This document shows, piece after piece, positions 24,501-33,476 of a stretch of DNA of 64,000 nucleotides. Both the position numbers and the translations under genes were made by a program. This stretch comes from Xylanibacter ruminicola (lineage in GTDB: Bacteria > Bacteroidota > Bacteroidia > Bacteroidales > Bacteroidaceae), in the NCBI RefSeq assembly GCF_900107775.1, contig NZ_FNRF01000005.1, positions 62,001 to 126,000 of the forward strand, written 5' to 3'. The number at the start of each line of letters is the position of its first letter. Position 1 is the stretch's first letter. The notes under the pieces are model-generated. The model was not told the origin of the DNA. It saw nothing but the letters and a program-made list of their open reading frames with translations, and made no database searches.

Positions 24501-26040
24501 CTACGTATTTCTTTCCATCACGGATATAGATACCAGCCTTAGTGGGTGTGTGGATAGCACGACCGCTAAGGCTGTACCATTGATGGCTTTGCGATGCAGA
24601 GACGGAACGAATACCTGTGGAAGATGATACGGGCTGTTCAGGATAGACACCACGTACATAAACGCGATACCCTTTAGCCTCGATATCAAACGTATGTGAG
24701 GCATGAAGCGTAACCTGCTGTCTGCTGGTGCCCTGGGCAATGGTTCTGCTATCAAGCCAAAGGCTCCAATCACCCTCAGTAAGTCCGTTGATAGTAGCCG
24801 ATGCATCTGTAGTACCCATATTAAGAACTACCAGCACCTGACTATCACCCAAAGTACGGGTATAAGCAAAAACGCTTGTGCTACCTTGTACATCAAACAG
24901 CTGGGTTGCAGGATTATCAGCGGTCTGTTTGGCATGACTCAAAGCTGGCACTGCATGCTTTAATGCAAACAGCGTGCGCAGGGTGTTCAGCATCTTATCA
25001 TCTTTTGCTGTCCAATCAATCTTGGTATCGTTGAAATAGTCGAGAGCCTGATTTCCGCCAACTTCCTGACCATTGTAAACAAGTGGCATTCCATAAACGG
25101 TATAAGCAAGTACTGTGAGGGGATAACGGTTATCGCCATACTTCTGAGTGAGCGTTTTCTTGGTTTCATTATAATTCTGATCGTGATTAGTGACATAGAG
25201 CATGCGACCAAACGATATATCAGCAGATTTCTGTATCAGCGTATTGACAAACACCTTTAATCGCGACGCTGCCGTGCCATTGGCATAGCTGGCCAATGAT
25301 GACTGGAACTGCCAGGCATAATCGTAATCAAAGCCAACACTCTTTAACCGGGTTGCATCGGATGCGATATCGGCCTCGCCAAGGAAGGTTACTGGTTTCA
25401 GCGCTTTTATCATCGGGATAGTGGTTTGCCAATACGAGGCTGGAATCTGGGGACTACTGATATAATCGCAGCGATAGCCATCAATATCAGCCTCATCGAT
25501 CCAGAACTTCAGGCAATCGTTCATAGCATTAACTAAGTCGGCATTGCCATAATCCAGCTGCCACACATCGCCATAGTTGTTGGGATGAACCATCTGTCCA
25601 CCACTCGTTAAGTAGTATTCAGGATGAGTTGTTACCCAGTCGGCATTGGTGGCCGTATGGTTAGGCACCCAATCGAGCCATACCTCCATTCCTAATTCAT
25701 GGGCACGAGCCACAAAGGTCTTCAAGTCAGCAATAGAACCATAACTAGGATTAGTTTGCTGGAAGTTGGTAGCAGCATAGGGACTATTGATACCTCCGCC
25801 ACGGGGATAGATGGGCATGAGCCACACCACATCGACACCCAACGTTTTGAGTTCGTACAACCGGGCCTGGGCAGCAGAAAAGGTTCCCTCGGTAGTAAAC
25901 GAGCCTACATTCATCTCGTACACCACACGGTGCCCATCGGAGCGCATCTCAACCGATCTGTTAATGTCATCCACATAATCGGCAGCAAACAGGCCACCAA
26001 CATTCAAAGTAAACAGAAGTGCAATTAAAATTTTATTCAT
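24493..26040 (-). CDS. Secreted GH13 alpha-amylase with C-terminal sorting-like tail (PUL 1)
   Basis: 515 residues from the ATG complementary to 26038-26040. The signal peptide (cleaved near GLFAAD) precedes a GH13 barrel with regions I-IV: LDWVPNHT, GYRCDYIS (nucleophile Asp), TFLGEAD (acid Glu) and VTNHDQN (second Asp). A C-terminal beta domain and a final tail SLSGRAIHTPTKAGIYIRDG follow. The tail is like the ends of the two large surface proteins, suggesting type IX-like export. It cleaves alpha-1,4-glucan bonds. It is a tandem paralogue of the next upstream gene and the last gene of PUL 1. It is the only one of the pair with the tail and without a lipobox. Confidence 0.9.
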   Translation of the reverse strand: MNKILIALLFTLNVGGLFAADYVDDINRSVEMRSDGHRVVYEMNVGSFTTEGTFSAAQARLYELKTLGVDVVWLMPIYPRGGGINSPYAATNFQQTNPSYGSIADLKTFVARAHELGMEVWLDWVPNHTATNADWVTTHPEYYLTSGGQMVHPNNYGDVWQLDYGNADLVNAMNDCLKFWIDEADIDGYRCDYISSPQIPASYWQTTIPMIKALKPVTFLGEADIASDATRLKSVGFDYDYAWQFQSSLASYANGTAASRLKVFVNTLIQKSADISFGRMLYVTNHDQNYNETKKTLTQKYGDNRYPLTVLAYTVYGMPLVYNGQEVGGNQALDYFNDTKIDWTAKDDKMLNTLRTLFALKHAVPALSHAKQTADNPATQLFDVQGSTSVFAYTRTLGDSQVLVVLNMGTTDASATINGLTEGDWSLWLDSRTIAQGTSRQQVTLHASHTFDIEAKGYRVYVRGVYPEQPVSSSTGIRSVSASQSHQWYSLSGRAIHTPTKAGIYIRDGKKYVVR

Positions 26041-26145
26041 AACCAACCAAAATTAAAAAGTGGGGCGACCGTTCTTCACAGAGCAGCCTGCCCCTATGAG
26101 TACTCAAATTCAGTAATACCTTTAGTTTTATGATGAAGCAGGTGA

Positions 26146-27525
26146 TTACTGTTTAACGTATACTGCATAACCGTTGGCCTCTAACTTGAGAGGCGATGAT
26201 CCAGAGAGAGTGCAATCAGAAATACTGGGACCGTTTAAGATTGTCCGACTGTTAAGCCACTGCTGATAGTTGCCTGCTGCAAGCGCTGGGATTACAACCT
26301 CAACATCATAGCCACCAAAGTTTACCATCACTACCACGTTGTTACGTTTCCAAGCTAACACGTTACTATCGTTGGTATCGAGAAACTCCACTGGAGCAGT
26401 CTCGGCCAATGAGGGTTGCTGGTGATGCAAGGCGATGAGGGTACGGATGGTGTTCAGCATCTTATGATCTACACGCTGCCACTTTACTTTGGCATCGGTA
26501 AAATAATTCAGTGTATCGGGATCGCCAATCTCCTGACCATTATAGATGAGCGGCATGCCCTGCAGGGTAAACTCAAGAACGGAAAGGCCATAACGATGTT
26601 CGCCATAGAACTTGCGCAACGTGTTACCACCATCGTTGTAGTTCTGATCGTGATTGGTGAGATAAACCATACGACGATTCTTTACTTTAGCCGACTTATC
26701 GAGGAATCGCTGACAAATCTGCTTCAGCGTATCAGTATTAAAGCCACGACGGCACAAACGCGCCATTGCCCCCTGAAAACTCCAAGCATAATCGTAATCG
26801 AAACCGCACGAATCGATACGCTGGTTATGACGGTCGGTAATGTCGGTCTCGCTCATCATCTCGATTTTCTTACCAGGTTTTAATGTTTTGAGCTGGGCAA
26901 TGATATCCTGCCAGTAAGATACGGGAATGGTGGGACTCGACACATAATCGCAACGATAGCCATCAACATCGCACTCGTTGATCCAGAACTTCAAAGCCGA
27001 GTTTACCTCGTTTACCAATGCGGGATTCTGATAGTTCAACTCTAACACATCGCCCCAGCCATGTGGATGAATCATCTGGCCCTTGTCGTCGCGGGTAAAG
27101 TAATCAGGGTGCGACTGTACCCAAGGATTTTCCTGAGCCACATGGTTAGGGACCCAGTCGAGCCATACCTTCATGCCCAGCTGATGAGCACGAGCCACAA
27201 AAGCCTTAACATCATCAACCGTTCCGTATTTGGGGTTCACAGCCTTGTAATCCATTGCGGCATAGGGACTATTCACAGTAGCGCCACGCGGATAGATGGG
27301 CATCAACCAGATAATATCAATGCCCAATGTATCGAGCCTGCCTAACTGCTGTGCTGCAGCCTGGAATGTACCCTCGGCAGTAAAGGCGCCCACGTTCATC
27401 TGATAGATGACACGGTTGGCATCGCTTACAGGCTGGGTATTATCAACAACAAGACTTTTGGTAGCCCCGCCACAGGCTGAGAGCATCAGCGCTGTGGCGA
27501 GGATAAGATTACTGCAGTACTTCAT
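26146..27525 (-). CDS. GH13 amylase lipoprotein (PUL 1)
   Basis: 459 residues. The ATG complementary to 27523-27525 gives a lipoprotein signal (LSAC lipobox). The GH13 core shows LDWVPNHV, GYRCDYVS, MMSETDI and LTNHDQN, so all three catalytic acids are present, plus the PIYPRG entry shared with its paralogue downstream. It should be anchored to a membrane, probably the outer membrane surface, and cut starch or maltodextrins next to the SusC/D complex (inferred). Its start lies inside the end of the SusE/F-like gene (17-base overlap), so translation is coupled. A 105-base gap with no obvious promoter separates it from the next amylase. Confidence 0.9.
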   Translation of the reverse strand: MKYCSNLILATALMLSACGGATKSLVVDNTQPVSDANRVIYQMNVGAFTAEGTFQAAAQQLGRLDTLGIDIIWLMPIYPRGATVNSPYAAMDYKAVNPKYGTVDDVKAFVARAHQLGMKVWLDWVPNHVAQENPWVQSHPDYFTRDDKGQMIHPHGWGDVLELNYQNPALVNEVNSALKFWINECDVDGYRCDYVSSPTIPVSYWQDIIAQLKTLKPGKKIEMMSETDITDRHNQRIDSCGFDYDYAWSFQGAMARLCRRGFNTDTLKQICQRFLDKSAKVKNRRMVYLTNHDQNYNDGGNTLRKFYGEHRYGLSVLEFTLQGMPLIYNGQEIGDPDTLNYFTDAKVKWQRVDHKMLNTIRTLIALHHQQPSLAETAPVEFLDTNDSNVLAWKRNNVVVMVNFGGYDVEVVIPALAAGNYQQWLNSRTILNGPSISDCTLSGSSPLKLEANGYAVYVKQ

Positions 27526-28606
27526 AACCACCATCGAAAATGCGGATATAGATGTCGTGATCAATCGTAAAGTTCAGATCGCCACCTTCCCACTGCACAC
27601 CACCATTGTTATTATTGGGGATGAGATTAAGATTCAAACCGGTATTGGCTGCACCCATATCAAAATAGGTATACTCTACCCCACCGATGGTCTGGGTGCC
27701 TGTAACGGGTATTCCAGGCCAACCGCCAAAGGCTTCGGCATCGCCCCAGGCATACAAGGCCAGATCGGTCTGACTCGACTCGTTCAGCACAAACAGGGCA
27801 AAGCCATCGTGTTCAACTTTTGCTTCGGCACCAATCTCTTCTATACCATCAGGCGTGATACGCAGATAGATGTTACGATCGATGGTAAAGTTGAAGTCGG
27901 CCAACTGTGTTCCGTTTCCACCATTATTAAATATCAGGTTCTCAACCAATCCGGTGTTAGCAGCACCCATATCAAAGTATTTCCAGGTGATACCATCGTG
28001 ATTCCAAGTACCAGTAACCTGCATACCTGGCCAGTCGCCATTCATATTGTTGATGTCGCCCCACATATAAAGGGTGAGCACATCCCAACCAGTCTGGTCG
28101 TCGACATACACACAGAATCCGTCGTGCTCTGGTTCAGGTGCCTCGCCGCCACTCCAGTAGTAGCTTTCCCAACGCTGTCCCCATACATTTGTAAAGGTGC
28201 CAACACCAGGATTGTCGGTATGCATAGCGGCCTCGCCAGCAGTAGTAAACTCCTTACCCTGATTCTTTGAGTAGAAGCTGAAGCCATCGGCCAGCGACTT
28301 ACCTGCTACAAAGCTGTTGGGATCGAGATAGATGCCCCACTTTACATTACTGTTTGGCGCTTTGGTCAACAAATACTGTGGATCACCTATCGCCTCATCG
28401 TCGCCATTAAAAGCACCAGTGATATAAATCTCCTCGTCGGCAGTAGTGCCAAAGGGAGCAATAAACTCCAACAGGATGCGATCGGTACGTGTATCGAACT
28501 GCTGGCGCTCGTGATCAAACACGATATCCTCGTTTTTTGTGCAGCTGCTCATCAAGCTCACAAAAGCCATCATGACCAGAAACGCACTATATATTTTCTT
28601 GCTCAT
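27509..28606 (-). CDS. SusE/SusF-like starch-binding lipoprotein with two CBM26-like modules
   Basis: 365 residues. The lipoprotein signal (MSSC) is followed by an N-terminal beta-sandwich domain with the SusE/F hallmark YITGAFNGDDEAIGDP (about 60-130). Two similar modules follow (about 164-255 and 266-360). Each contains Trp and Asp-rich motifs such as LYMWGDINNMNGDWPGM or LYAWGDAEAFGGWPGI and YFDMGAANTGL. These match the CBM26-like starch-binding pattern. The protein should hold starch at the cell surface for the amylases and SusC/D. It is placed directly after susD, as in Sus loci. Confidence 0.87.
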   Translation of the reverse strand: MSKKIYSAFLVMMAFVSLMSSCTKNEDIVFDHERQQFDTRTDRILLEFIAPFGTTADEEIYITGAFNGDDEAIGDPQYLLTKAPNSNVKWGIYLDPNSFVAGKSLADGFSFYSKNQGKEFTTAGEAAMHTDNPGVGTFTNVWGQRWESYYWSGGEAPEPEHDGFCVYVDDQTGWDVLTLYMWGDINNMNGDWPGMQVTGTWNHDGITWKYFDMGAANTGLVENLIFNNGGNGTQLADFNFTIDRNIYLRITPDGIEEIGAEAKVEHDGFALFVLNESSQTDLALYAWGDAEAFGGWPGIPVTGTQTIGGVEYTYFDMGAANTGLNLNLIPNNNNGGVQWEGGDLNFTIDHDIYIRIFDGGYEVLQ

Positions 28607-28625
28607 ATTCTTTAATGTTTTATGT

Positions 28626-30440
28626 TTAATAGTTGGGATTCTGAACCAAGCCGGGATTTACAGAGATGGCTGTTTGTGGCAATGGATACCACTCGTACTT
28701 GCGGTCGCGCTTAGCGGGCAGGCTGATACCATCCTCGGTAGCACGTCCCCAGAACCACCACTGTCCCTGAGTGAACTTATCAAAACGACGCAGGTCGGTA
28801 CGACGGCGGTTACCCTCACCCAGGTATTCCTTACCCCACTCAGAGAGCATCCAGTCCATATCAAAATTATCGAAACCAGGACCTGGCACATTCAGAGCGG
28901 CAGTACGATCGGATGCCTTGAAGTAACGCTGGCGCACAGCATCAACATACTTCTTTGCCTCGGCACTGTTACCCTTACGCATCTCGCACTCAGCTACATT
29001 ATAATAAGCCTCGGCCAGACGGAACTGTACATCATCGATGCTCTTGAAACCGCCATTCTCATCGTTTGGATAGAGAGGATACTTAACCAGACGAACGCCC
29101 GAGTTGGTTTCGCCCCAACGAGGACTCATCACCGTTTCAAGGTCGCGACCCTGATTCAGGAAGGTGCCCAACTGATCGACAAATACCAGATCCTGACCAT
29201 CGCGGTCGGCATCGGCCTTCAGCACGTCGCCGGTACCAAAATTGGCACGTACCAAACCTTTCAGGAACATACCCGGGCCATGGGTCTTGGTGGCTGCATC
29301 GTAGGTATAGTTCTGCTTACGGATATCGCGGTCGTCGAAGCGCTCATAGGGCGCGCCCAATTTATCGCCATAATCCAAGAAACTCTTGGCACCGATTGAA
29401 CCACCTGTTGGCTGAACGGTACCCGAGTTATCGAACGAAGGAACCAAGCATACGCAGTTCCAGGCACCGATACCATCGTAGCTCTGTCCGAAGTAATCGG
29501 CATAACCATACCACATACCGACCATGGTACGTACGTTAGAGATGGCGTTAGCAGCACCCTGACCATCCTCGGCAGCAAGGGCGAAGATTACCTCGGGACT
29601 CTTTACATTATCCATCGAGTACAGGTTACGGTAGTTGCTATCAATCGCATAATTACCATAAGTACCACCAATGATATCTTTCGAAAGCTGTTCACACTCA
29701 TCGTAGTGGTTCTCGCCGATAAACGCCTCGGCATTGAGCAACAAACGAGCCTTGAGCAAACGGTTCATGGCCTGGTTGGCACGGTTCACCATCGAGTGGT
29801 TGTCGTCGTCCTTTGCCAATGCGCCAACCGTCTCGTCGAGTTCGGTAGCAATAAAATCGTATATCTTCTTGCACGATGTATCCCAGTCAGGATCGGCCGA
29901 ACCAGGCACCTCACTACTAGCCGAGGTATTCAATGGCAGCGCGCCACCCCAAAGTTCGAAGATACAGTAATAGTTCCAGGCACGTATGGTGCGAACCTCG
30001 GCTACATACTGTGCCAACTGAGCATCGGTCATACCAAGACTGGCAGCACTCAGCCCCTCGAGATCGCTCAGCAACAGGTTCGAGAGTCCGATAGCTGTCC
30101 AAGCGCCGTTCCAGGCATTATTAATGATGGTAGATTCTGAAGTCCAGTTGTGCCAAGAGAGCACGGTCTTCATAGCCTCGTCCCATCCCCAAAGTCCACC
30201 ATTCCACACACGCCATGTAATCTGGTCGGAGGGATATTCTGAAAGGTGGAAGAAATTCTCACCAGCCAAGGTTTGTGATGTCTGGCCGTAGATGGCAGCC
30301 ACAGCACCTTTCACACTGGCTTCATTCTGATAATATACACCGGCGTCGATACGATCGTACACTTTCTCATCGAGATCAGTACATGCCGTAAGCCCTAAAC
30401 CCAGTGCCATCGCAATGATGCTATATTTGATTGTTTTCAT
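28626..30440 (-). CDS. susD: SusD/RagB-type outer membrane lipoprotein (PUL 1)
   Basis: 604 residues. A lipoprotein signal (LTAC) is followed by the SusD start TDLDEKVYDRIDAGVYYQNE, helical TPR-like scaffold motifs (VRTIRAWNYYCIFELWGGALPL) and the conserved C-terminal pattern EYLGEGNRRRTDLRRFDKF...WYPLPQTAISVNP. SusD forms the lid of the SusC transporter and binds the glycan. It lies 30 bases after susC. The symbol is by analogy with the Bacteroides Sus system; the specificity is inferred from the GH13 and GH97 neighbours. Confidence 0.93.
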   Translation of the reverse strand: MKTIKYSIIAMALGLGLTACTDLDEKVYDRIDAGVYYQNEASVKGAVAAIYGQTSQTLAGENFFHLSEYPSDQITWRVWNGGLWGWDEAMKTVLSWHNWTSESTIINNAWNGAWTAIGLSNLLLSDLEGLSAASLGMTDAQLAQYVAEVRTIRAWNYYCIFELWGGALPLNTSASSEVPGSADPDWDTSCKKIYDFIATELDETVGALAKDDDNHSMVNRANQAMNRLLKARLLLNAEAFIGENHYDECEQLSKDIIGGTYGNYAIDSNYRNLYSMDNVKSPEVIFALAAEDGQGAANAISNVRTMVGMWYGYADYFGQSYDGIGAWNCVCLVPSFDNSGTVQPTGGSIGAKSFLDYGDKLGAPYERFDDRDIRKQNYTYDAATKTHGPGMFLKGLVRANFGTGDVLKADADRDGQDLVFVDQLGTFLNQGRDLETVMSPRWGETNSGVRLVKYPLYPNDENGGFKSIDDVQFRLAEAYYNVAECEMRKGNSAEAKKYVDAVRQRYFKASDRTAALNVPGPGFDNFDMDWMLSEWGKEYLGEGNRRRTDLRRFDKFTQGQWWFWGRATEDGISLPAKRDRKYEWYPLPQTAISVNPGLVQNPNY

Positions 30441-30470
30441 ATCTCTTAATTCTATATTCTTAAATCATAA

Positions 30471-33419
30471 TTAGTGAAAGCGCAGAGTCACACCCAGACT
30501 TACCTGAGTGGCCTGTGGATAGGCGCTATTAGAGTCGATACCAGGAGTGATACCTGTTGAGGTAACAATTGAAGGATCGTTGCCTTCATAACCTGTGAGT
30601 GTAAACACATTCTTGGCTGTGAGATAAACACGCAGACTCTCAACCAATTGACGGTTCTTTGGAGTATAGGTATACCCCAAAGTCACGTTGTCGAGTTTTA
30701 CATAGTCGCCTTTCTCAAGAAAATAACTTGAGATGATACCACCACTCGACTCCACATTACTATAATCAGTATAAGCACTACGCAGTACGTTATCAGTACC
30801 TGATCCCTTAAGGCCCATGCCATACTTACGCATGTTGAAGATCTCGTAGCCCAGGGCACTACGGAAGAGCATGCTCAGATCCCAATTCTTGTAGCTGATA
30901 GAGTTGCTCCACGACAGGAAGTGCTTAGGTGCGCCATTACCGATGGTGCGCTTGTAAGAAGGATCAGCCTGAGCTGCAGGCACCTTATTGCCATCGTTAT
31001 CGTAGATGAGCAACAGTCCATTCTCGTCGATACCAGCATGCTCATAGCCATAGAACTGACCTATCTTTCCACCCTCCTCAACACGGAAGAAGTACTCGCT
31101 GGTGCCAGGACCTGGTTTCTGATACAGATCCAGATAAGCCATCTGGTAAGCATCGCTAGAGAGTTTTGTAAGCTTGGTATCGCCCATACTCCAGTTGATA
31201 CCGGTGGTCCACTTCAAGCCTTTCTTGGCAATCACGTCATAATCCAACGAGACCTCGATACCAGTATTCTTGGTGGTTCCCACATTCACCAGAATGGTGT
31301 TGTAGATGAATGGTGGCTGGGGAGCTGTGTAGTTGTAAAGCAGATCCTGCGAACGACGGTCGAAATACTCAACGCTACCACGCAAACGACTCTTGAATGC
31401 AACAAAATCCAGACCTACGTTGAAAGCAGTCGACTTTTCCCAAGCCAAATCAGGGTTAGCATTCAATGATGGTGCATAACCATTAATCCACTGGTTATCG
31501 ATAAGATAAGCACCACGCGTGCTATAAGTGGCTATACTCTGATAAGCATTAAAGTCGGAACGACCTGTTACACCATAGCTTACGCGAGGTTTCAGGCTCT
31601 GGAAAGTACGTTGCAAGCTCTGAGCAAATGGCGTATTAATGATTTCCCATGCCAACGAAGCAGATGGGAAGTTACCCCACTTTTTGTTAGCACCAAACTT
31701 AGTGCTACCCTCACGACGCATAGAGGCCGAAGCGTAGATGATATCATTGAAATTGTAATTCAATCGACCGAAGAAACCTATCAATGTAGATTCTGATGAG
31801 CCTGCCCAAATGTTGGCTTTGCCATCGCGCAGATAGCTACCGTTGCCAATGCCATGATACGAAAGGGCATCGTAAACAAAGCCCATATTCTCGTTACCAC
31901 TCTGCTCCCACATGCTACGCTCCCATGAATAGCCAAGCACAGCCTTAAGCTGGTGCTGCTTCAGCGTCATGGTGTAGTTGATGAGGTACTCCAAGCGGTT
32001 GGTCCACCACTTCTGATAGTTGATGCGAGCACGACCATCATAACCATTCCAGAACGATTCGCTCGAGGTTGATGGTGTATAGAAGTTATCCTTCAGGTCG
32101 TTGTACTGCAAGGCATAGCTCAATGAGGTATTCAGGTTGTGCTGCTCTAACTGCAGGATATTGAGTTTCACATCTGCATTACCCAACAAATAGATGCGAT
32201 CGCCCTGACTCACGTTCTCTTTCAGATCGTTCACTGGGTTGTGGATATCTGTAGGTGAATTGGGCTGATAATAAGTGCCATCAGCATTTTTCACAGGGAT
32301 GGTTGGGTTCATGGTGAGGGCAGTATCAAACAAGCCGTCGTTACCCCACTTCTCGTGTACCTTACGGGCAGAGAGTGAAGAGTTGAACTGCAAACGGTTG
32401 TTGAGCACACGCTGCTCGCCTACAAAGCGACCACCGTATTCCTCACGACCCGATACGATATCCAAACCATTACCTTTCTTATAATTAACAGAGAGTCCGA
32501 AATAACCATTCTTAGTTGATGAATCAACAGAGATATACTGGTTGAGACTATAGCTTACCGGACGGGTAATCTCGCCCCACCAATCGGTATCGGCACCGTA
32601 GTCCTGACCGCGACGTGAACGACGGAACTCGTCGGTAGAGAGAATATCTACACGGGGCTTCTGAATATTGAGTGCGATATAGCTGTCGTAGGTTACGTTA
32701 GTAACACCAGCCGAGCCCGAGCCTTTCTTAGTTGTAACCAGGATAACACCATTAGCACCACGGGTACCATAGATGGCAGCCGAGCCGGCATCCTTCAGTA
32801 CGGTAATCGACTCAACATCCTGGGTAGCAATGTTACGCAGATCGCCACCGGCTATACCATCGATAACAACCAGCGGGCCGTTGCTGGCTGTCAACGAACC
32901 AGCACCACGCACCTGGATATCGGTCATGGCATTAGGATTGGCATCGGCAGTAGCAGCCACATTCAGACCAGCCACCTTACCAGCAATCAGCGCCATAGGG
33001 TCGCTGGCTGCACCTTGGTTAAACTGGTCCTTGTTAATCTGAACCACTGAGCTCGATATTTCTTTCTTAGCCATCGAGCCATAACCAACCACAACCACTT
33101 CGTTCAGCTGTGCCACATCCTCTTTCAGCACAACCTCCATGCCGTCCTTGGCTTTCAGTTCCTGTGGATTGTAGCCGATGTAAGAGAACACCAACGTAGC
33201 TCCAGGCTTACATGACAGCTTGAAGTTTCCGTCGAAGTCAGTCACTGTACCATTCGATGTTCCTTTGACAATGATCGAGGCGCCAATAACGGCTATGCCC
33301 GATTCGTCCTTCACACGACCATTAATCGTGGTCTGTGCCGAAACATCCAAAGCGAAAAACATCACCGCCAACATTATCAGCAGGCGATAACAAAGATTCT
33401 TTGATCTTTTCATCTTCAT
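30471..33419 (-). CDS. susC: SusC/RagA-type TonB-dependent transporter (PUL 1)
   Basis: 982 residues. Signal peptide (VSAQTT), carboxypeptidase-regulatory-like domain (INGRVKDESGIAVIGASIIV), then the plug with TonB box-like region NEVVVVGYG and the SusC signature LKDAGSAAIYGTRGANGVIL, followed by a 22-strand-type barrel ending in an aromatic residue (TLRFH). It imports starch oligosaccharides across the outer membrane using the proton gradient through TonB. It follows the GH97 gene after 57 bases and precedes susD. It could start at 33419 or 33413; the first gives MKMKRS. Confidence 0.95.
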   Translation of the reverse strand: MKMKRSKNLCYRLLIMLAVMFFALDVSAQTTINGRVKDESGIAVIGASIIVKGTSNGTVTDFDGNFKLSCKPGATLVFSYIGYNPQELKAKDGMEVVLKEDVAQLNEVVVVGYGSMAKKEISSSVVQINKDQFNQGAASDPMALIAGKVAGLNVAATADANPNAMTDIQVRGAGSLTASNGPLVVIDGIAGGDLRNIATQDVESITVLKDAGSAAIYGTRGANGVILVTTKKGSGSAGVTNVTYDSYIALNIQKPRVDILSTDEFRRSRRGQDYGADTDWWGEITRPVSYSLNQYISVDSSTKNGYFGLSVNYKKGNGLDIVSGREEYGGRFVGEQRVLNNRLQFNSSLSARKVHEKWGNDGLFDTALTMNPTIPVKNADGTYYQPNSPTDIHNPVNDLKENVSQGDRIYLLGNADVKLNILQLEQHNLNTSLSYALQYNDLKDNFYTPSTSSESFWNGYDGRARINYQKWWTNRLEYLINYTMTLKQHQLKAVLGYSWERSMWEQSGNENMGFVYDALSYHGIGNGSYLRDGKANIWAGSSESTLIGFFGRLNYNFNDIIYASASMRREGSTKFGANKKWGNFPSASLAWEIINTPFAQSLQRTFQSLKPRVSYGVTGRSDFNAYQSIATYSTRGAYLIDNQWINGYAPSLNANPDLAWEKSTAFNVGLDFVAFKSRLRGSVEYFDRRSQDLLYNYTAPQPPFIYNTILVNVGTTKNTGIEVSLDYDVIAKKGLKWTTGINWSMGDTKLTKLSSDAYQMAYLDLYQKPGPGTSEYFFRVEEGGKIGQFYGYEHAGIDENGLLLIYDNDGNKVPAAQADPSYKRTIGNGAPKHFLSWSNSISYKNWDLSMLFRSALGYEIFNMRKYGMGLKGSGTDNVLRSAYTDYSNVESSGGIISSYFLEKGDYVKLDNVTLGYTYTPKNRQLVESLRVYLTAKNVFTLTGYEGNDPSIVTSTGITPGIDSNSAYPQATQVSLGVTLRFH

Positions 33420-33476
33420 TGGTTTTTGTTAAAATTAGAGTTATAAAAAAAGTTTTAGTTGAAAATATCTTGCCTT

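Noticed and set aside
27407..28270. 287-codon plus-strand frame opposite the SusE/F-like gene
   Set aside because: Antisense shadow: the sense gene has a lipobox and two carbohydrate-binding modules, and the shadow has no recognisable domain.
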